64,000 bases of DNA from assembly GCF_011386835.1 (NCBI RefSeq), contig NC_088800.1:2232001-2296000 (forward strand). The letters run 5' to 3'. Positions 43,946 through 56,065 of this stretch are shown here, piece by piece; the stretch's first letter is position 1, and each line of letters begins with the position of its first letter. This DNA comes from Chrysemys picta bellii. Taxonomy: Eukaryota > Chordata > Testudines > Emydidae. The position numbers and the translations under genes are program-made. The notes under the pieces are model-generated. The model saw only the letters and a list, made by a program, of their open reading frames with translations, was not told the DNA's origin and did not search any database.

Positions 43946-46900
43946 CTTCCTTCGCTGGGTTGGGGCCTTTTGGCCCTACTGCAACCAATAACAGTAATCT
44001 TTGGCTGTTCTAAAGGCATGTCAGAGACACTAGATACACTATGGGAAACAAACATCATGGGGAAGAATGAAACAAAAATGGTGTGAAAATAATAACCGAA
44101 TAAAAACACTGCGCCAAACTCTGTTTCCCATGTGTGACCCGTTGCGGTGTTACTGAGGGCAGAATTGACCCACTGCACTCACAAGCACTATAGATTGGCA
44201 CCAGCGAGGGTTTCCAATCATTCTACCCCTCAAAGAGAGATGATAAGGGACAGAAAATGTAAACACCGGGGAAGCCATTCCCTTTGCAACTGGAACTCCA
44301 GTACTGGCTGCCTGGGCGAGCCATAGGAACCCCCGAGTTTGAGCAAGGGTTGGCGAAAGTGCAGCACAATCAGAGGGAGGAACATTTGAAAGTCTATAAT
44401 AAAACATATGGAGACTGCAGGCCACGGGCGTCCCCATTGTAAGCGTACATTTCCCTTTAAAGAACGTTCCAGGACCAGGTTTTATGGTGAGAGATGGGGC
44501 CAAAACTAAACGGTGACGGTTGGATTTGAATTCCGTGATCTGATTCTGCCCCCGTGTTTTTCAGAGAAGGGATGTTCCGAAAGCACAAGGTGTCTTTTTC
44601 CAGTTTCAAACGCTCCTGCTAACAGCTGGCTTCACAAGATGTGTTATTTAGAAAGCCCTTGAAATGTGCCAGGCACTTTACAGACAGAAAGGCAGAGAAG
44701 ATTCCCGTCCCAATTTCTGCCATTTGGGGCTGAAATCCTTGCTCTGATTGGACCAGAATACCACCTCTGATTCAGTCTTAAACCCCAAATGAGCTCCGAG
44801 CAGCCTTCCCTAGCTCCTTTATAATTCTGAAAGCCATTCTCAGTGCTCAGCCCGCGCTAAAGAAAATCTTTCGTTGCCATTTCATTTGAGCACAGGATCT
44901 CAGGACTAGGAATGGCTGACCATCCCCATCAGCTCTAGGGCAGCTGATACATAGGTCTTCAACACACCTGAATTAAATTAACTCCAGCAAGTGACATTTA
45001 CTTGCTAAGAAAAGGCAAGTGGCGGTGGTGGGGAGAATCAGGGAAAGGAACACAGAAGTTGATGACCACTTATAGGGAATGAAGTGTTTGGTTTTAATGA
45101 CACAACAATTGACGAAGTATTTTAATGGTACTCTGTATGTACACACTGCTCGTTATCCTGTTTATACTGCCGAACAGGGTAATAATGCTGACAGATCCCA
45201 GCTGCCTAGCTTAACCCTTAGGCCAGAGCAGATCTTTCCCTCCTGATGCTATTTGTTAATACATTTTTCACTAGATCCTAATTAGCCTTCTGGCTCCAAA
45301 GGAGAAATGGTTTCACTAATAGGTCCCCTGAGCAGAAAATCCACCACAGAGTTACATGTAATATGTAGCTGTACTTTGAACCAGACATTTAAAAAGTGTG
45401 TTCTTAGGCACAGTGTGCTGGCTAAAATGGGGAGAATCAGTGTCTCGACAAGGTAAGACTGACTTTTCATTATTAATCATGGGAGCTGATGGAATTGTTG
45501 TTCTGTTAGAAGGAACTCTGCCTAGTGATTTGGTTTCTTTTCATACGGTCTGAAAGAGTTTTGATAATCTTTGCTATGTGGCCCGTGTAATGCACCAGCT
45601 TCTTTTTAGGGCTACACCTTAAGTTTAAGAGCTTTGGAGATCTGCGTAGAAATAATATAACTCCCACAAAGTGAAAATGTAGCTAAAAACACATTAAGGC
45701 CACTTACAGGGGACACCGACCCACACAAACCCTTAAAGCAAGGAGGTGCCTAGGTGAGGGATCCTTCTTTAACATGCCTTAAAACCCCACACAGCACATG
45801 TACTCACTCCGTTCCACTATAAATAAATCTCTATGTACAGTGACACTCCCCAGTCCTCAGGATTGCACTATAATGCAATCCTTAACTCAGCCCACAGCAC
45901 ATCAACGTATTTGTCAGTCTGGCATCCAGGAACCAGGAAACTAAATGGTATGCTCTTTTTCAATGGAGATATATGAGGGCCGAGTTATGGGCTATAGACA
46001 GCCAAACACAATTTAGAGCAGCCCTGAGGCTGCCCAAAATGGCCCCTGGTCAGCTCCAGGATGGGGGTGGGAATAACACAAACATGGTTTAAAGCCACCT
46101 CTGCACTCACTTCCCCATTGGGTTCTGTGTGAATCGGGCCCCTCCTTTTTTTTAATTGGGTTAATACTGCACAGTTCTTGGCTGGGGCACATTTCCATAC
46201 AGTTCAGGATCGAACACAGGCTCACACTGAAGTTTCACAGGGGTATTAAAAAAAAAATTAGGACCCCTGCCGCTCAGGCCCATCACTGAATGACCTATAA
46301 CAATTTCAGGTCATGTACTAAACTAAAGCATTCTTGGCAGAGAAGAGAATGCAGACGGTACAGTGAATCCTAGCGAAGCGGGATTGTCCTCTCCATATTT
46401 CTGGTCTGCAGATTTAATCAGCAAAGAACTATTTTCTTCTTCTCGCTTTTAAAAGAAACCTCAAGACCTTGTTTCTGCAGCAGCTCGTTAACTACTCAGA
46501 TAGGTTCTTAATTTATGGTGGATTGCGTCATTTTCCTGTGTGTGACATGAGCATATGTACGTATGTGCCAAGCGTCACAGCTCAGCGTAGTTATTTAAAC
46601 ATGGTGAATTAATTGACGTCAGTGGATTTACATCACTGTATCTGAGCAGACTACTGACCTCCGCTGCAGCTGTAACTACCACAGACAGGACCTGCTCCAA
46701 CTCTCAGTGAAGTCAATGGGAATCTTTCTGTAGACGTTAATGGGAGTTGGATCAGTTCCTGACTGCAGAAAAAATCATTTTCGCTCTCAGCTTTCAGACT
46801 GTAAAGGAGGCAACGAACCCAGTGGTGTCACCAGTTGGGATAGACTTGGCTGTGATACAATACCCCTGGGGTGCGGTTAGGAACATCATCACTGACTTCC

Positions 46901-47066
46901 CTATCCTGCCCCACCAGTATGCCTCATCTCTGACTTGCACGTTGCCCCTAGTCGCCATACAGAGTCAGTGCTTGGCGTCTCTGGTGGTCTCAACAGCAGT
47001 GATGCCATCAGTACCAGGTTTGACAGTGGTTTCAGTGATATGGACACCAGCCTGTTATGAACTGGA
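43946..47066. other. non-coding stretch, presumed intronic
   Basis: Near 46700-46762 a palindromic-repeat pair (agtgaagtcaatgggaa and gttaatgggagttggatca) is seen. No exon was recognised on the minus strand. Confidence 0.5.
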
Positions 47067-47074
47067 CTGACACT

Positions 47075-47396
47075 CATAGGTGCCAACTTCGTGGGTGCTC
47101 CGGGGCTGAAGCACCCATGGAAAAAAAATAGCAAGTGCTCAGCACCTGCCGGTGGCCCTGCCAATCAGCGCCCCCCGTCCCTCTCAGCGCCTCCCGCCCA
47201 CCATGATCAGCTGTTCAGCGGCATCCAGGAGGTGCTGGTGGGAAGGGGCAGGAACCAGGGCAGGAAGAGGTGAGGTGGAGGTGGGAAGAGGCGGGGCAGG
47301 AGAGGGGGCTTCGGGGAAGGGGTAGAATGGGGACAGGGCCTTGGGCAGAGCGAGGATCAAGCACCCCCCCAGGGACTCGTGAAGTTGGCACCTCTG
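47075..47396. mobile_element. hAT-like MITE (aggtgccaacttc ends)
   Basis: Ends cataggtgccaacttc and gaagttggcacctctg are inverted repeats (15/16). The exact 8-mer ctgacact flanks both sides (47067-47074 and 47397-47404). The interior is G-rich. Confidence 0.93.
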
Positions 47397-47420
47397 CTGA
47401 CACTTCCACCTTCCTTCATC

Positions 47421-47508
47421 TAAGGCCTGGCCTAGCCTACAGCGTTAGGGTGATGTAAGCTGCCTTACATCAACTGAACTCTGTAAGCGTCTACACTAAG
47501 ATGTAGCT
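47421..47508. mobile_element. MITE fragment of the 'gtctacact' family
   Basis: The left end taaggcctggcctagcctac is followed by gtaagcgtctacactaaga. It resembles 11778-12080 but is cut short where the LTR-like sequence begins. Confidence 0.55.
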
Positions 47509-47510
47509 CC

Positions 47511-48490
47511 CTGTGACACTGCCCCCCATATGCTTCATGGTTGTCTGATTAAAATATGATTATGGCATAATTATGATGCATTTTGTACAAGATGAGTCAT
47601 GTGAGGTATCATTGGAAAAGTTATGATTTGCAGAATACGATTATCCTATTTGTATGCATGACTCATTTTTGTATCAAAAGTTATGAAAATTGACTATGGG
47701 TCTGTATGTCAAATGGGTTACTCTGGAAAACACCCACAGCCAGCCTGACAGGTACAACAATGAAGAAGCCAGATGGTGCTAATGACTCATCAACAAAGAC
47801 AATGGGCTGTGGAATAGCTCAGCCTTCCTGTGGACATTTCGGCCAGCCTGTAAGTAATGGCTGCTCTGGCTCTGTGAGGGCATGTGACCAGACCACATGA
47901 CTCTGGACGCCATTTTGAGTACCTGTATTTTTCCACAAATTGGGCTGGGAGCTGTTTTTGGAACAAAGGGTTCCCACCATATGCTAACGCTATATAAGGC
48001 AGGGAGTGACCTCATCTGTGGTTCTTCGCTCCCCCACAACTCAACACCTGAAAGAAGTTCCGAAAGAAAAGGATTTGGAACAGGGGTGAGGCTCCCAAGC
48101 TACAAAGCAAGTGCAACTTGTGCCTTGAGTATCTGCAGGCCTGTTTGTACCATCAGTCAGGGTGAGAAATTGCTAATTCATATCCAATCTTTCTAGTATT
48201 TTGGGCTTAGTTTGCAGTTTTGTTTATTTACTAGGTAATCTGCTTTGATCTGTTGGCTATCACTTAAAGTCTACCTTTTTGTAGTTAATAAATTTGTTTT
48301 TTGTTTTAATTTAAACCAGTGTGCCTTTGACTGAAGTGTCTGGGGAAAATCTCAGCTTTGTTTAACACGAGTGAATTGTGCATATTCCTCTCCACACTGA
48401 GGGAGAGGTGAACTTTCTTAATGAGCTTACACTGTACAGTGGCTGCAGCCCATAACGTCCCTTTGTTCTCCACTTTTAACACTGAACCCT
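47511..48490 (+). mobile_element. probable solo LTR of an LTR retrotransposon
   Basis: The stretch starts tgtgacactgcc, carries a TATA-like box (ctatataaggc, 47990-48000) and an AATAAA signal (48287-48292) followed by a T-rich tract. This order fits the U3-R-U5 plan. I recall near-identical text as a frequent turtle repeat. No primer-binding site, coding region or second LTR is seen. The right border and target duplication are not resolved. Confidence 0.5.
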
Positions 48491-50539
48491 TCACTCAAAT
48501 CCGTGACCATTCTGACAGCATCACTTGTGCCACTAGAGTTCAGGGTCTGTGACTCTTAATTGGAAACCACATTTTTCCATGGTTTAGAACCTGTGTGAAT
48601 AGATTCAGTTTGGAGAGGCACTGTGCGGACAGCTATGGACATGGGTGAGGAGGTTTAAAAAAAAGCAAGCCCCCAAAAGACCTAATTGAATGTAAATGCA
48701 AGTAATCTGGATCAGTTTAAGATGCTGACACATCCTGACTTCTCAGTGGCAAAACCCACTGAGTGAACCTCTGAGTGACACCATCTGCAATACTAATCTC
48801 AGCCACAAATTCTGCCCTCTCTTCTTTGGGCGTCCCTGAGAAATCCCAGCATGGCAGTGCGGGTAGCTGAGGGTCACTAGTGACCAGTACGACACAGCAG
48901 TCGGTACTGAGCAAGCCCAGGCCCCGGTCCTGCACCCAGTGAAGTCAATGAGACCCTGCACTGGCCCAGAGGGCTGTGCTAGCACACCTGTTTGCAGGAT
49001 CAGGGTCACAGCAGCAATGTACCATATGCATTGAGTTGATATTGAACTGAAACCTGTGGCCAGAACAGATGTTCACTGGTAGGAGTGAACGAGTTAATTA
49101 ACAACGTCACTATTACCTGTGCAATATTCTTACTGCTCTGAAAAATCATAATAACGGGTCGTTTTATCCTGGACAGATGAGGTCTGAACAAAAGGAATCA
49201 CACACCCAATGACTATGCATCTCCTGGCATTCACTGTGGCATGAGGACCTGCTCCTCTGTTTACCCCTAGACATTTTGCTTGACTATAAAGAAGCTGTTG
49301 CCTTTGTGTTTCAATCAGCTTTGCCATCTAGATAAAAGGGCTCCTGTTACTTGGGACTCCTGCCGTGGGATCTGTTTCCTAGTTTGCTTCCAAGGCTGTA
49401 ATACAACTAGATGCACTGCATAGCTCTTTTCCAATTTCCTGCCTAAGTGTCTGGAGAAATTCTTATCTGACGATAGAGGGTTAATGTGGCTGAGCTGACC
49501 CTCTGCATTGCTCCTGGGCTCCGAAGGGTCAGGCAGAGACCCAGCAAGGAGCTTTACCGAGGCATTTGCTGGCTCTTCTCTCGATGGCAGCTGTGTCTAT
49601 ATTCCAAAGTCTGCTCCTGCTCTTATCTTCGAGGAGAGTGTGACAGCCAGATACTAGTTCGGAAAGTCAACAAGAAATGGTGGGGTTTTCATATGAAGGC
49701 AATGCTCATAGCTGAAGGGAAGTTCCCATCCAGCAAAGCAATTGGAAAAGATGAACATCTCTGCACACCCACAGACAGGGATTTTTCGGGCTGGGGGCAG
49801 GAATGGATCTTGGGACTGGAAACTGAAAATGCTTCCAGCATTTGCAAACTGAAATCTTCCATTTACCCATGGACAGCTGCACTGTGGGTGTTTTTCTACC
49901 CACCTCTCCAAAAATTTAACTCAATTTAGGGGTGAAAGGCGATTCATTTTTCATGCTGCTGCAGTTCCAAGCATTCTTACAGCAGACACTGCTAGTCACA
50001 TGAGATTACACACAACCTGTGTGTTTAGCCCAACAGTAATACAACTATAAGTGGACAATGTGCTAAGCCACCCAGCTCCTGAACCAGACTTTGACGTGAA
50101 AGCGTTTTGAAACAGGTTGGGTAATGACCCATGAACACCCTCCCACGTGTCTCTACTAGCTTTTCTAGTAATTCTTTGGAAGAGATGCTGCACACAATAC
50201 CATAACTGAGTGGAAATCTGGGGATCCGGTCCCAGTGATGGGTGAACCTCACAAGGCGTTAGTGACTGAGTGCAGTTTGGAGAGGGAGCTGAACATTCAG
50301 ATACTCATTGGAAGCTCTGGACGCTTTGGAGGTTTGTTTTCCCTACTTCACTTCCCATAAGTCTCCAACTGGCTCCAGTTGTGAGGTGGGTTTGTGCTGG
50401 CATGGAGCAGTACACTGGCCCAGCAATTCCTGAGGGTAGCATCAGTTCCCACAGAATTTGAGCTTTCATTTAAAAATAAATTTAACGTCTAGCCCTTATG
50501 GTCATGATGAAAACGTTCTGAGTGTGATCTGATGCAGAG
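48491..50539. other. non-coding stretch, presumed intronic
   Basis: At 48912-49008 facing motifs (ggccccggtcctgca and tgcaggatcagggtc) mark a palindromic MITE-like repeat. The 147-codon plus frame at 49486-49929 has no known domain. Confidence 0.5.
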
Positions 50540-50547
50540 CTGTTAGA

Positions 50548-51668
50548 TAGGGTTACCATTTGTCCGGATTTACCCGGACATGTCCTCCTTTTTGTACTAA
50601 AAATAGCGTCCGGGGGGAATTTGTAAAGCACTCACAATGTCCGGGATTTCCCCCACAGGCAGAGCAGACCGAGCGGCTGGGAGGGCTGCAGGGAAGTCCC
50701 GGGCTGGACTCCGGAGCAGCTGTAGAGGAGCCGGATCCGCCCTGCATTCTGAGCAAGTGTCTCAGCACAAAGTGCAGCCCTCCCCTTTTGCAACTGGGAG
50801 CGGTTTCTGCCATGCAGCGTAGCAAAACGGGAGCGAGAGCACTTTGTGCTGATACAAGGGCAGCTCTCCCCTGCAACCAGGTCCGGGCCAGGGACCGGGT
50901 TTTGTTGTGCAGGGCCAGGGACCCGGTTTTGTTGTGCTGGGGAGCTCAGCCACGTGTCCGGCTCGCACAGAGCCCAACACCCTGTTCTGAGCAGCAGGGT
51001 AAGGGGGCCAGGGGGCAGGAAGGTTCTGGAGGTGGCAGTCAAGAAACGGGGGGGGGGCTTTTTGGGGGGAGTGGAGAAAGTTTTGGGCAGTCAGGGTACA
51101 GGTAGGGGGTAGGGTCCTGGGGGGCAGTTGGGGGGGTCTTAGGAGGGGGCAGTTAGGGGACAAGGAACAGGGAATCTTAGGTAGGGGGTGGGGTTCTGGA
51201 GGGCAGTTAGGAGCAGGGGTCCCAGGAGGGGGCAGTCAGGGGACAAGGAGCGGGGGGGGGGGGCTGAGAGTTCTGGGGGGGAGCTGTCAGGGGGCAGGAG
51301 TGGGGAGAGGGATCGGAGCAGACAGGGGACAGGGAGCAGAGGGGTTTAGATGGGTTGGGAGTTCTGGGGGGGCTGTCAGGGGGTGGGGAGTGGTTGGATG
51401 GGGCGTGGGAGTCCCAGGGGTCTGTCTGGGGGTGGGGGTGTGGATAAGGGTTGGGGCAGTCAGGGGACAAGAGGCAGGGAGGCTTAGATAGGGAGTGGAG
51501 TCCTGGGGGGCAGTTAGGGGCAGGGGTCCCAGGAGGGGGCAGTCAGGGGACAAGGAACGGGGGGAGGGTTGAGGGTTCTGGGGGGGCGGGAAGTGGGAGG
51601 GGCAGGGGCGGGGCTAGGGCGGGGCTCCTCCCGTCCTCTTTTTTGCTTGCTGAAATATGGTAACCCTA
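50548..51668. mobile_element. hAT-like MITE with G-rich minisatellite interior (1,121 bp)
   Basis: Ends tagggttaccat and atggtaacccta match those of 32017-32795. The exact 8-mer ctgttaga flanks both sides (50540-50547 and 51669-51676). Near the left end, gtccggatttacccggacat is a short palindrome. From about 50995 to 51600 a degenerate tandem array repeats phrases such as ggggcagtcaggggacaagg. Many overlapping frames on both strands here are low-complexity artefacts. Confidence 0.93.
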
Positions 51669-51799
51669 CTGTTAGACCAACGTAGTGCTTTATGGACCAC
51701 ATTTTATCACCAGAAGCATTTACACTGTGCCCACCACTGCAATATGCAGCCTCTCAACATCCCAGAGGGTTGTGGGGAGAAACAAAGGGTATTCTTGTG

Positions 51800-51975
51800 A
51801 AGGCAATGGATTGAGACTCAAAAAATCTTGGTTGAGCTCCTAGCCCCTAGCTCTGCTACACACTTCCTGTTTGACTTTGGACCAGTCACTTAATTTCTCT
51901 GCACCTCATGTCCCCACCTGTAAAATGGGGTAATAAATCATTACTGCCTTGGTGGGGTGCTGTGAGGATAACTCT
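51800..51975 (+). mobile_element. MIR-like CORE-SINE
   Basis: The phrases ctagctctgctacacacttc, gactttggaccagtcactta, atttctctgcacctcatg and cacctgtaaaatggggtaat follow the order of the MIR core and its 3' part. Old and diverged. Confidence 0.8.
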
Positions 51976-52205
51976 GTGTGTGGTTCTCCAATATGTCAGT
52001 TCTGTGGGCCATGTAAGGACACAGATAGATACTATCATCTTTGCCTACAGCTGCATGGGGATTTAAAATTAGAAGCTGTCTTAAAAAAACGTCTATGCAA
52101 TCATTAATTAATTTATATCATGGAGACCGAATAGGATTCTGGCTTTAATTAGTTCTGACTTTCTTTAATTAGAGATCATTAAAAGTGAAATGTTTGTTTA
52201 TTTTT

Positions 52206-52413
52206 CAGAGTAGCAGCCGTGTTAGTCTGTATCCGCAAAAAGAACAGGAGTACTTGTGGCACCTTAGAGACTAACAAATTTATTAGAGCATAAGCTTTCG
52301 TGGACTACAGCCCACTTCTTCGGATGCATCCGATGAAGTGGGCTGTAGTCCACGAAAGCTTATGCTCTAATAAATTTGTTAGTCTCTAAGGTGCCACAAG
52401 TACTCCTGTTCTT
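52206..52413. mobile_element. inverted-dimer Penelope/SINE-like insertion (second)
   Basis: It has the same plan as 37891-38102: an antisense arm (cagagtagcagccgtgttag ... cccacttcttcggatgcat) joined to a sense arm (ccgatgaagtgggctgtagt ... tactcctgttct). A 13-bp direct repeat, tttgtttattttt, flanks the whole (52193-52205 and 52414-52426). The arms are nearly identical over about 90 bp. Confidence 0.93.
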
Positions 52414-52426
52414 TTTGTTTATTTTT

Positions 52427-53473
52427 GATCTCTTTGCCGCCTCTTTTAAAAATCAGAATTATGATGTTTTTAACCTTTAAATTCTGCTGAATTTATTTGC
52501 ATTTTTATGGCCAACATAAACATAGTCATTTAAAGAGAAATAAATGATTTTGCTGATATCCTGGGAGCTTATTTTACAGAAACATTCTCTATGTTCTTCT
52601 AACACAGACACAGAAATGTTGCAGCCTTTATGACTCCTGTTCCGTAAAAGCTCCTTAAAGTCAAAAAGGAGAATACAAGTTTATGTTCATGCCTTTTACC
52701 TGTGGGTTTACACAGCTCTCACTTCCTGCCATGTGAAGGTTTTGTTACTCATCATAGTTTGGCAGGAAATGTTTGTGTTTCCCATTGATGTTTCCTGCCC
52801 TGAGCTATATTGAACATTCATATCATTTTTAACCAAGAACTTTAGGGTTTGTTTTTTTAAAGAGACATTTGTGTGTTGAACATGTGCCCAAATAGTTATT
52901 CTGGTAAATCCATGGCTATATAGTTCAGTATTTATATGGCCCTCACCCTAGTAGTTTCTGGCTAAGTCTAGGATATCCACTTTCTCTTTGTTCAAATAAC
53001 AAAAACATTTCCTTACTACTATTACTAATGGAATTTAACTGAACATTCCCTAAGTGTTCAAGTGCCTTATAGAACTACAGACTCTGTACAGACAGAGATC
53101 ACCTATCACTAAAATGCAGCCACCTGTGAGGTGGAACACGCCAGTGATTATAACCCTGCCAGCAACACTACATGACAGTTAAGGGACAGGAAGTAAAGAA
53201 TAATTCTTTATGTGATTGTGTTTAATTGAAGCAACATGGGACTTGGAGAAAGCAGAATGGAGTTGTTATCCTTATGGAATCTGGACAGAAAACCTCTGCT
53301 ATTGGAAAGGAGATAATTAATTACAAGAAATCATCAGGGCCATTGGTTTGTTTCATATGAAAGATCTGATTCAAATCCCATTAGTGAACAGAAAGACTCC
53401 CATTAACTTCAATGGGTTTAGGATCAGGACCTCAGAGGAAGACTGCCAGTTAATTATATCACAAACACCACTT
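52427..53473. other. non-coding stretch
   Basis: A palindromic-repeat phrase (ctcccattaacttcaatggg) lies near 53397-53416. Otherwise unassigned. Confidence 0.45.
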
Positions 53474-53790
53474 GGAATCATAGAAGATTAGGGTTGGAAG
53501 AGACCGCTGTGAACTTGCTGAGGGTGCAAACCATCCCAACATCCAAATCATTAATGTTTAACAAAACCTGCCCAAGGACCGACCTATGGCGCACTTCACT
53601 TGATACTGGCTGCCAACTAGACATCGAGCCATTGATCACTAGCCGTTGAGCCCAACAATCTAGCCAGCTTTCTATCCACCTTCTAGTCATTCATCCAGCC
53701 CATACTTTTTTAACTTGCTGGCAAGAATACTGTGGGAGACCGTATCAAAAGCTTTGCTAAAATCAAGGTATATCACGTATATAGATCTTC
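53474..53790 (-). mobile_element. CR1 fragment with internal deletion
   Basis: The CR1 3' end (tcatagaagattagggttgg) is joined directly to reverse-transcriptase sequence (minus strand SSEVRHRSVLGQ). The second aspartate motif and the connection domain are missing, so an internal deletion has occurred. Confidence 0.88.
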
Positions 53791-56065
53791 GTATTTTCTT
53801 TTTCTTTGGACTCCTCCAACCCAATACAGTATTAATGAGGTCCAAAGGTACTTATCTAATGAGATTAAGCCTGAGGTAGCATACCGGCCCTGACTTAATG
53901 ACAAAACTAACCTTAAAAGTCTGACACTACTCTAGTAGCACTTCTGTAGTCTACATTGCAGCTACGTTGTAAACATGAATTTGAACTTACAATTACATGC
54001 AGCAGTAGTGAAACATCATTAGAGTTTCTAAATATATAGAAGTTAATTTTCTAATACAAAAGTTATTGCATCCAACATGAAATAACTTTACTTTGGACCT
54101 CATCATGATGGATAAAGATAAATTAATCACTGGCAGGTCTGGAGGTTGCCTAGGGAGCAGGGATCATGACCTGATTACATTCAATATGGGCAAGGAGAAG
54201 ACAGTCCCAACTAGTAATATATATACTTGGTGCTTCAAAGGGGCTAATTTCCCAAAGGTGAAGAAAATTATAAGTGAAATTGACTGGGAGGTAAAATGTC
54301 GACAGAAAGATGTGAGTGAACATTGGCCGTTCTTTAAGAAGAGTTTATTAGATGGCCAAAAAGCCGTGAGTACGCAATCAAGAAAAAGAGCACCTTTGGC
54401 TAAAAGCCCATCCTGATTCAGTGGTGAAGTGAAGATAGCAATTAACAATAAAAAAGCAATATATAACAATTGATAATAATTGAAAAAAAAGGGGAAGAGA
54501 TAGGAATCGATATAAATTTAGAAGTTTATTAAGTCTAGAAAATTGATAAGAGAAGCAAAAGACACCAGGAAAAAATCCAAGGCTAGCAGGATTAAGGACA
54601 ATAAGAAGGAGGTTTTTAAAGTATATTAGGAACAAAAGAAATCCTAGCAATGTTATAGGCCAATTACTAGATGGAGATGGTAAAATTATTAATAATGATG
54701 CAGAAAAGGCAGAATTGTTCAATAAATATTTCTGTTCTGTTATTGGAAGAAAGCAGGATTATGTGCCTGTATCACATGAAGATAATGAAATACTTTCCAG
54801 TCCATTAGTAACTAAGGAGGATGTTAAACTATATCTAGTAAGGATAAAGGTTTTTAAATGCAACAGGCCTGTATAACTTGCACCTCAATCCTAAAAGAGC
54901 TGGCGGAGGTGATCTCTGGCCCTCTGATGTTCATTTTTCATAAATCTTAGAATATCAGGAAATTCCAGAAAATTGGAAGAGTGCTAAAGTTGTGCCAATA
55001 TTCACAAAGGGCAAGCAGGATGACCTGGGAACAATAGGCTGGTTACCCTGACATCAATCAGTGGTAAAGATGATATAGGATTCAATTAATAAAGAATTAA
55101 AGGCTAGGAATATAATTAATGCCAGTCGACATGGAAAATAGGTCTTATCAAAAAACCTGATTTCATTCTTTGATGCGATTACAAGTTTGGTTACTAAAGG
55201 TCACGGAGCAGAAGTAATATATTGAGACATTTGTAAGGCATTTGAACAAGTACCACACAACATCCAGATTTTAAAAAATTAGCACTATACAATATCAATA
55301 AAGAACTGGCTAACTGAGAGATCTCAAAGTAGAAGTCAGTGGGGATCATTGCTGCATGGGGGTCTTTCTAGTGGGGTTCCACGGGGATTGATACTAGGCC
55401 CGATGCTCGTCAACGGTTTCATCACTGCTAACATTTGCAGTGACACAAAAATTGTCAGAGAGGTAATTAAGGACGACAGGCTAGTCACACAGAATGATCT
55501 AGATCGCTTGGTCAGCGGGGCCCGTTCAAACAAAATGTGTTTTAATACAGCTCATTGCAGTGTTATCCATCTAAGAACAAGGAATGCAGGCCTGGCCTAC
55601 AGAATGGGGGGCGGTTTCCTGGAAAGCAGCGACTCTGACAAGGATTTAGGGGTCATAGTGGACAAGCAGCTCAACATGGGCTCCCAGTGTGATGCTGTGA
55701 CAGAAAGGGATAATGCGATCCTTGGATGTCTAAGCAGGAGAGTAGTGAGTAGCCGTAGAGGGGTGACTATCTCTGCATGGGACATTGGAGAGAGACTACA
55801 ATACTGCATATGGTTCTGGTGTCCACATTTTTAAAAGGATGTTGAAAAATTGGAGGGGCTGCAGGAAAGAGCCATAAAAGTGATTGGAAGGCTGGAGAAA
55901 ATGGCAGACAGTGAGAGACTTAGAGCTCAATCTGTTTAGTTTATCAAAAAGAAGACTGAGAGGAAACACGATTGCAGGGTATAAGTACCTTCACAGGGAG
56001 AAACTTACTGGGAACTAAAGAGTCTTTAATGTAGTTGAGAAAGGCATAAAAAGAATGGTGGTGAG

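Noticed and set aside
43429..44178. 249-codon minus frame
   Set aside because: Most of its middle is the antisense of the MITE at 43715-43945. No domain was seen and it has no splice or conservation support.
49486..49929. 147-codon plus frame
   Set aside because: Unknown composition with scattered cysteines but no TSP1 or other pattern, on the strand opposite to the ADAMTS gene.
50560..51105. 181-codon plus frame and several opposite-strand frames
   Set aside because: Low-complexity interior of the MITE 50548-51668, with no known domain.
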